Shown here in pieces: positions 5,478 to 9,876 of a stretch of DNA of 9,876 bases (positions are counted from its first letter, which is position 1; every line of letters begins with the position of its first letter). The DNA comes from CAYSLU01 sp964431965 (lineage in GTDB: Bacteria; Verrucomicrobiota; Kiritimatiellia; CAIKKV01; CAYSLU01), in assembly GCA_964431965.1 (NCBI GenBank), contig CAYSLU010000134.1, positions 1 to 9,876 of the forward strand, given 5' to 3'. The translations under genes and the position numbers were made by a program. The notes under the pieces were generated by a model. The model did no database searches, had not been told where the DNA came from, and was given only the letters and a program-made list of their open reading frames with translations.

Positions 5478-7088
5478 GTGGGTGACGATCTTCATGAGGA
5501 ATGCGGGGTTGTGGCGCTGTATTGGCTGGACGAACGGCATGGCCCGGACGGACCGGCCAGCCGGCTGGTGACGGACGGGAACGTGACGCCGCTGATCCCG
5601 GCCATGCTGCTGGACGTCCAGAACCGCGGGCAGCTGGCGGCCGGCATGAGCACGTACAGCCCGGATCGCCCTCAGCTGCTCGACACGTACAAGGACGTGG
5701 GGGCGGTGACGGAGGCATTCCGGATGTCGCACGTCGCGAAGTACGGCGCGATCCTGAAGGAGTACGCGGGGCGGGCCGGCATCGGGCACACGCGCTACGC
5801 CACCTGCGGCCAGGATGACTCCCGGTACGCCCAGCCCTTCGAGCGACACCACGGCCGCCTCTGGAAGTGGTTCACCTTCGCGTTCAACGGCAACCTGGCC
5901 AACTACCCGGACCTGCGTGAGCAGCTGCTCAAGCGCCGCCACTACCACTTCTCGCTCGATACCGACACCGAGATGATCATGCACGCCCTGTCGTACCACC
6001 TGCGGGGCGACCAGCCGGCGCCGCTCAAGCGGGTGGTCTCTGCCATGGCCCGGACGTTCGACGGCGCGTACAACATCGTGTTCGTGGATGGCCTGGGCCG
6101 CATGTTCGTCTCCCGCGACCCGCTCGGGTTCCGGCCGCTGTCGTGGGCGGTGCAGGGACGGCTGTTCGCGGCGGCGAGCGAGTCCGTGGCCCTGCTGAAC
6201 ATGGGCTTCACGGACATTCGGCACATGGAGCCCGGCGAGATGGCCGTGATCGAGAACGGGCGGCTGCGGTTCGAGCGCTACGCCCGGGCCGGGCGCCACG
6301 CGCACTGCTTCTTCGAGTGGATCTATTTCTCCAACGTGGCGTCCACGAGCGACGGGGTGGGCGTCTACCTCGCGCGCTTCCGGACGGGCGAGATGCTGGC
6401 GAGCATGGAGGACCAGCCGATCGACGAGTCGTGCATCGTCGTGCCGGTGCCGGACACGGCCAAGGCGGCGGCTGACGCCTACGCCTACCGGATGAAGATT
6501 CCCTGCGTGGAGGGCCTGATCCGCAACCGGTACGTGGGCCGGACATTCATCCAGCCGGCCAACGCCCGCGCCAGCAGCGCCAGCCGCAAGTACACGCCGC
6601 TCCCGTCCGTCCTCAAGGGCAAGCGTGTGTTCCTGGTCGAGGATTCGATCGTGCGGTCGACGACGCTGAAGGCCCTGGCGGGCAACCTGCGGGAGCGGGG
6701 CGGCGCCCGGGAGGTGCACGTCCGCGTGGCCTGTCCGCCGATCGTTTCGCCCTGCTTTTACGGCATCGACATGTCCACGCTGGGCGAGCTGTTCGCCCCG
6801 CGTTTCCTGGGGAAGCGCTATGCGGGCCGACCGACGGATGCCGAATGCGCGGCCATGGCGAAGAGCCTCGGGATCGACAGCCTGCGCTACCTGGGCGTAC
6901 CCGATCTCTCCGAGTGCCTGGGCATCCGCGACAGCCATCTGTGCATGGGCTGCGTGACCGGCCGCTATCCGACATCGTGCGGCACGACGCTCATGTGCCG
7001 GGCGCAGCGGAACTTCGCGAAGGGGCGCGTTGGCCGAACCTACGAGCAGGAGACGTTCAGCGAGATCATCCGCTCGGTCGAGGCCTAG
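5478..7088 (+). CDS. purF: Amidophosphoribosyltransferase (PurF-type), divergent clade
   Basis: A 536-residue cytoplasmic enzyme of the PurF family, which transfers glutamine-derived ammonia to PRPP in the first step of purine synthesis. The N-terminal class-II glutaminase has LHEECGVV: Cys9 should become the nucleophile after removal of a short propeptide, as in B. subtilis PurF. It also has GIGHTRYATCG (102-111) and NGN (137-139). The PRTase domain has the PRPP motif VFLVEDSIVRSTT (384-396). Cys277, Cys426, Cys489 and Cys492 (HCFFEW, PCFYGID, CMGC) match the four ligands of the B. subtilis-type [4Fe-4S] cluster. Departures from typical PurF are VQNRGQLAAGM instead of QHRGQEAAG, FAFNGN instead of AHNGN, an insertion rich in H/R/W (HHGRLWKWF), and E-D instead of D-D in the PRPP motif. 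No other purine genes are adjacent. Family membership is firm; whether this is the only PurF of the cell cannot be judged. Confidence 0.9.
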   Translation: MGDDLHEECGVVALYWLDERHGPDGPASRLVTDGNVTPLIPAMLLDVQNRGQLAAGMSTYSPDRPQLLDTYKDVGAVTEAFRMSHVAKYGAILKEYAGRAGIGHTRYATCGQDDSRYAQPFERHHGRLWKWFTFAFNGNLANYPDLREQLLKRRHYHFSLDTDTEMIMHALSYHLRGDQPAPLKRVVSAMARTFDGAYNIVFVDGLGRMFVSRDPLGFRPLSWAVQGRLFAAASESVALLNMGFTDIRHMEPGEMAVIENGRLRFERYARAGRHAHCFFEWIYFSNVASTSDGVGVYLARFRTGEMLASMEDQPIDESCIVVPVPDTAKAAADAYAYRMKIPCVEGLIRNRYVGRTFIQPANARASSASRKYTPLPSVLKGKRVFLVEDSIVRSTTLKALAGNLRERGGAREVHVRVACPPIVSPCFYGIDMSTLGELFAPRFLGKRYAGRPTDAECAAMAKSLGIDSLRYLGVPDLSECLGIRDSHLCMGCVTGRYPTSCGTTLMCRAQRNFAKGRVGRTYEQETFSEIIRSVEA

Positions 7089-7123
7089 CACTGCCACGCC
7101 GCCGGTCGGTCGGTTGGAGTCGC

Positions 7124-7150
7124 CCGGATCGCCATGGGACCCCGATCCGG
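7124..7150. terminator. 8-bp hairpin between convergent genes
   Basis: CCGGATCG (7124-7131) pairs perfectly with CGATCCGG (7143-7150) around an 11-nt loop, 35 nt after the purF stop. There is no U-tract on either side; a G run follows on the + strand. It is a candidate end signal for purF or for both strands. Confidence 0.4.
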
Positions 7151-7189
7151 CCCGGGGGGGCGAAGAGGACATATGCCGCTCAGAGACCG

Positions 7190-7214
7190 GGCGATGCGCG
7201 TCAGAGGCATCGCC
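7190..7214 (-). terminator. 8-bp hairpin spanning the stop of the beta-helix gene
   Basis: GGCGATGC (7190-7197) pairs perfectly with GCATCGCC (7207-7214); the TGA stop of the minus-strand gene (7203-7201) lies in the 9-nt loop. No U-tract follows. It may act with the 7124-7150 hairpin in termination or protect the 3' end. Confidence 0.3.
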
Positions 7215-9876
7215 TGCGTGCCCGCGGCTCCACGGCTGCGAGGGCGAACCGCTCCGCGTGCGCGTGGGCTTGGCGGCTGCCGAACAGGGTGCGGTGCTCG
7301 TACGGGGCGTCCGGCGCGGGGGCCGACGTCAGCTGGACCTCGAAGCGGAACTGCTTCTGTCCGGGCGCGAGACGGAGGCGGTCGAGGGGGATCAAGGCGC
7401 GCAGACTGTAGCCTTGGCGGCCAGCTGAGGATGCGATTTGGATGGCGCTGTCCGCCGGCCCGCTTTCGTTGGTGAACGCTGCGGCAGGCTGCGCTCCGGC
7501 CGCCGGCATGAGGAACACCTGCCCGATCCGGGCGTCGGGCTTCCGGGCGCCGAAGAGCTCGATGCACGAGGCCTCCCATGCCCGCGCCCCCCGGCGAACG
7601 CGGGNNNNNNNNNNNNNNNNNNNNNNNNNNNNNNNNNNNNNNNNNNNNNNNNNNNNNNNNNNNNNNNNNNNNNNNNNNNNNNNNNNNNNNNNNNNNNNNN
7701 NNNNCGACATCCGCGGTCAGCCGGACCAGCTGCCCCGGCTTGAGTCGGTACGCGGGGCCGCTGATCCAGCGGACCGCAGCGGGCGCGGCCGCGCCCGGAA
7801 GGAGCCGGATGGCGCCGGTTTCGCTGGCATCGCCCCGATTCTCCACGGTGACGACGACACGGCCGGCGCGGCGGGCGCCATCGCGTGCCACGAAGGGCTC
7901 GCGCGACACGGCGGCATCGACGTGCACGAGGCGGCGCGGCGGCACGACCGGACGCGCGGCATCGCGCGCGAGGCCGATCTGGTCCATGGGGATGGGCTCG
8001 AAGCCGATGCGCCCGAGCCGCGGGTCCGGCCCGGTCCGGAAGTCGAGCCGCCGCTCGTTGTGGAACGGCGGCGCGCGGCGCGTGATGAGGTTGTCGTGCG
8101 GCTGGTAGTACGGCTTCGCCCCGTCGTCGAGGTGGATCCACGTTCCGCCGACGGATACGTTACGCTCGATCGCGCAGTGCTCGGGCGGAACGCCGGGCTT
8201 CGCGGGGTCGTCGATGAACGGGCGGACATCCGTGATCTCGGGGTAACGGGTGCTGTAGGGCGGGCTCCACGCGCGCCGCTGTTCGAGCCGCTCCTTCATC
8301 GTGGTGTAGACCATGGCCCGCCAGTTGGCGTGGGGGCTGATGCCCCGGCTGTCGAAGCTGATGGCGGGCTCGCAGGCGATGAACAGGTTGTTCTCGACCC
8401 GGAAGTCGCGGCCGCCGCCCAGCATGGCCCCGCGCGTCACGCGGTAGAACACGTTGCCGATCATGGCCGTGCCGCTGACGCAGTCGTCGTTGTACACGCC
8501 CATCGTGCCCATGCCGACGCCGCCCATGTGGTGGATGAAGTTGTGGCGAACCACGTTGCCGCGGAAGGTGTAGTCGCGCCCCGTGTAGATGGCTCCGGCG
8601 TCCCCGGTTTCCATGCACACGGCATAGATGTCGTTGTGCTCGATCGTGAAGTCGTTTCCGGTGAAGAGGATGGCCGTGTGGGGCGCGTCGTGCAGCCGGT
8701 TGCGGGCGAAGCGCATCCCGACGCCGTGTGCGAGGATGGCGGGGCAGTAGCACTTGGACCACCGGCTGAAGTGATGGACGTGGCAGTTCTCCACCCGGTG
8801 GTTGCAGGGAGTCAGCGTCCGTCGGTCGCCGCCCTTCAGCCTCACGCCGCCGTCGCCCGTGTGGGCGATGTCGCACGCGAGCACGGCATGGTCGAACCCT
8901 CCCTCGATGCGAACCGCATAGGTGCCCAGGTTGCGGAGCGCGCAGCCGGAGAGCGTGACGCTTCGCCCGCCTGAGACATCGACGCCGTAGCCGCGGCCGC
9001 ACTCGATCGCGAGCCCGTCGAACGTGACGTAGGACGCATGGCGCGTGCGGATTAGCGGCGCCTCCGCGAGCGACACGATGGCCTCGCCGCGCGAGACGTC
9101 CGTCGGCGGCCAGAAAAAGAGGATGCCGGATTCGCGGTCGAGAAACCACTCGCCCGGCTGGTCCAACTCCTCCAGGACGTTCAGGAAGAAGAACCTCTGG
9201 CCGGTCTTGAACCCGTAGCCGTTGCGGGGTTTGTCCGCGCGAATCAGGCCGGTCTTCGCGTCGTAGCTGGCGATGCGCTCGTAGGTGTTCGCCCAGTCCC
9301 ACACCCAGTAGCCATGCATCCATGCATCGCGGGCGGACTGCCATCGCCGGGGCCGGTCGCCCGAGTAGATGAAGCCGGCCTTCGGGGACGCGATCTTCGT
9401 GCCCCATCCGTCGTTCTGAGCGCCGGATTCCGGGATGCCGCTGATCGTGGTGAAGCCGACGTTCGGCCAGCGGGCCAGAGTCATGGGCCGGCCGTTGAAG
9501 AAGAGCTCGAGCGCCGCCGGACGGGTCCGGCACGCGAACCCGCGCGGAGCCATCCGGCCGAACTCGCGGATGCCGGCGGCGCGCAGATCCAACTCCGCGA
9601 CATGCGGCTGTGCCTCGGGGGCCAGCCGGGCGAGAACGTCCGGACGGGTGACCGGCTGGAACCCGGAGACGCGGCGGCCGCCGAGGATGCGGGCGGCATG
9701 CGGGCGGGGCGAGCGGTAGGTGACGGGGGCGTAGGGGGCACCGGAGTCCTCGGGGCCGAGCTCGAGAGCCTCCGTCCGCTCGTACAGCCCGGGAGCGATA
9801 TCCACCACGATGCCGCCGGCCGGGATCCCGTGCTGGCGCTTGTGGCGGCGCACGGCATCGCGGGCCGCCTCCAGCG
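7201..9876 (-). CDS. Right-handed beta-helix glycosidase-like protein (GH141-like) with C-terminal CBM9-like domain, partial
   Basis: The 5' end lies beyond the window: the frame is open to 9876 and reads LEAARDAVRRHKRQ, a usual start of the helix domain, so the GTG at 9853 is not the true start. The order is an N-terminal cap (GGIVVDIAPGLY, then EDSGAPYAPVTYRS), ELFFNGRPMTLARWPN, a long parallel beta-helix (VENCHVHHFS, TIEHNDIYAV, FRGNVVRHNFIHHMGG, RVENNLFIA), and a beta-sandwich linker ending at the N gap. Beyond the gap (7604-7201, another frame) comes a CBM9/DOMON-like segment (WEASCIELFGARKPDARIGQVF, abbreviated end; YSLRALIPLDRL; LFGSRQAHAHAERF). The ETGDAGAIYTGRDY and YNDDCVSG motifs (Asp codons at 8602-8600 and 8488-8483) resemble the acidic sites of GH141 enzymes acting on pectin or xylan side chains. 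The fold is secure; GH141 membership and substrate are less so. It is probably secreted. Confidence 0.8.
7605..7704. other. 100-N scaffold gap
   Basis: Exactly 100 N, the customary filler for a gap of unknown length. The coding frames on the two sides differ by one base at this length; a true gap divisible by three would join them. Everything inside the gap is unknown. Confidence 0.98.

Noticed and set aside
5227..5718. N-terminal extension of the 4315-5226 protein
   Set aside because: A strong signal peptide and Shine-Dalgarno sequence mark 5226 as the start; the extension is Pro/Arg-rich and runs antisense into purF.
5430..7172. 580-codon open frame on the minus strand across purF
   Set aside because: It lies fully antisense to a motif-rich PurF and has compositionally biased, domain-free sequence.
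7085..7604. Continuation of the beta-helix reading frame past the gap to 7085
   Set aside because: In that frame the sequence is Arg/Pro-rich noise, whereas the frame ending at 7201 gives a good CBM9-like domain; the filler length is arbitrary.
7442..8974. 510-codon + strand open frame across the scaffold gap
   Set aside because: It reads through 100 N and is antisense to the beta-helix gene, whose repeats and motifs are clear.
1..9876. CRISPR arrays, tRNA genes, insertion sequences, phage genes
   Set aside because: I saw no regularly spaced repeats, cloverleaf-like segments, transposase-like ORFs or terminal repeats on either strand.

Overview
The window is GC-rich, tightly packed bacterial DNA with one 100-N scaffold gap, so it is probably a draft or metagenome-derived contig. 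Signal peptides, an ExbB/ExbD pair, a secreted parallel beta-helix glycosidase-like protein and a helix-turn-helix/PTS EIIA fusion all fit a Gram-negative, polysaccharide-degrading member of the PVC group (Planctomycetota, Kiritimatiellota or Lentisphaerota-like). That placement is inference from gene style; there is no rRNA or other marker here.

Layout. Positions 1-1351 (+) hold a promoter and a three-gene operon: a soluble TerB-like helical protein and two small membrane proteins, all uncharacterised. Positions 1372-2144 (+) hold an extended -10 promoter lying almost on the start codon of a regulator that joins an excisionase-type HTH to a type-2 PTS EIIA domain. A secreted, methionine-rich, DUF4412-like protein follows (2202-3134, +) and ends at a strong hairpin lying inside the 3' end of the convergent exbD.

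Positions 3146-5226 (-) hold a secreted protein of unknown function (4315-5226), a hairpin plus U-tract, then exbB and exbD overlapping by 4 nt. A 251-bp divergent region (5227-5477) separates this block from a PurF-type amidophosphoribosyltransferase (5478-7088, +). Its start is fixed by a good Shine-Dalgarno sequence, and it has a short propeptide before the nucleophilic Cys and all four Fe-S cysteines. A convergent 112-bp spacer with two hairpins leads to a large minus-strand gene (7201-9876, 5' end outside the window). This is a GH141-like right-handed beta-helix protein with a C-terminal CBM9-like domain, interrupted by the N gap.

How the genes fit together: ExbB/ExbD energise the envelope; the two secreted proteins and the beta-helix enzyme act outside the cytoplasm; the HTH-EIIA protein probably links phosphotransfer status to transcription; PurF supplies purines. 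I saw no phage, IS, CRISPR, tRNA or toxin-antitoxin features and no convincing new defence or biosynthetic system. The more unusual points are the divergent PurF, terminators that overlap genes or promoters, the HTH-EIIA fusion with a near-leaderless start, the Met-rich secreted protein and the frame logic of the scaffold gap.
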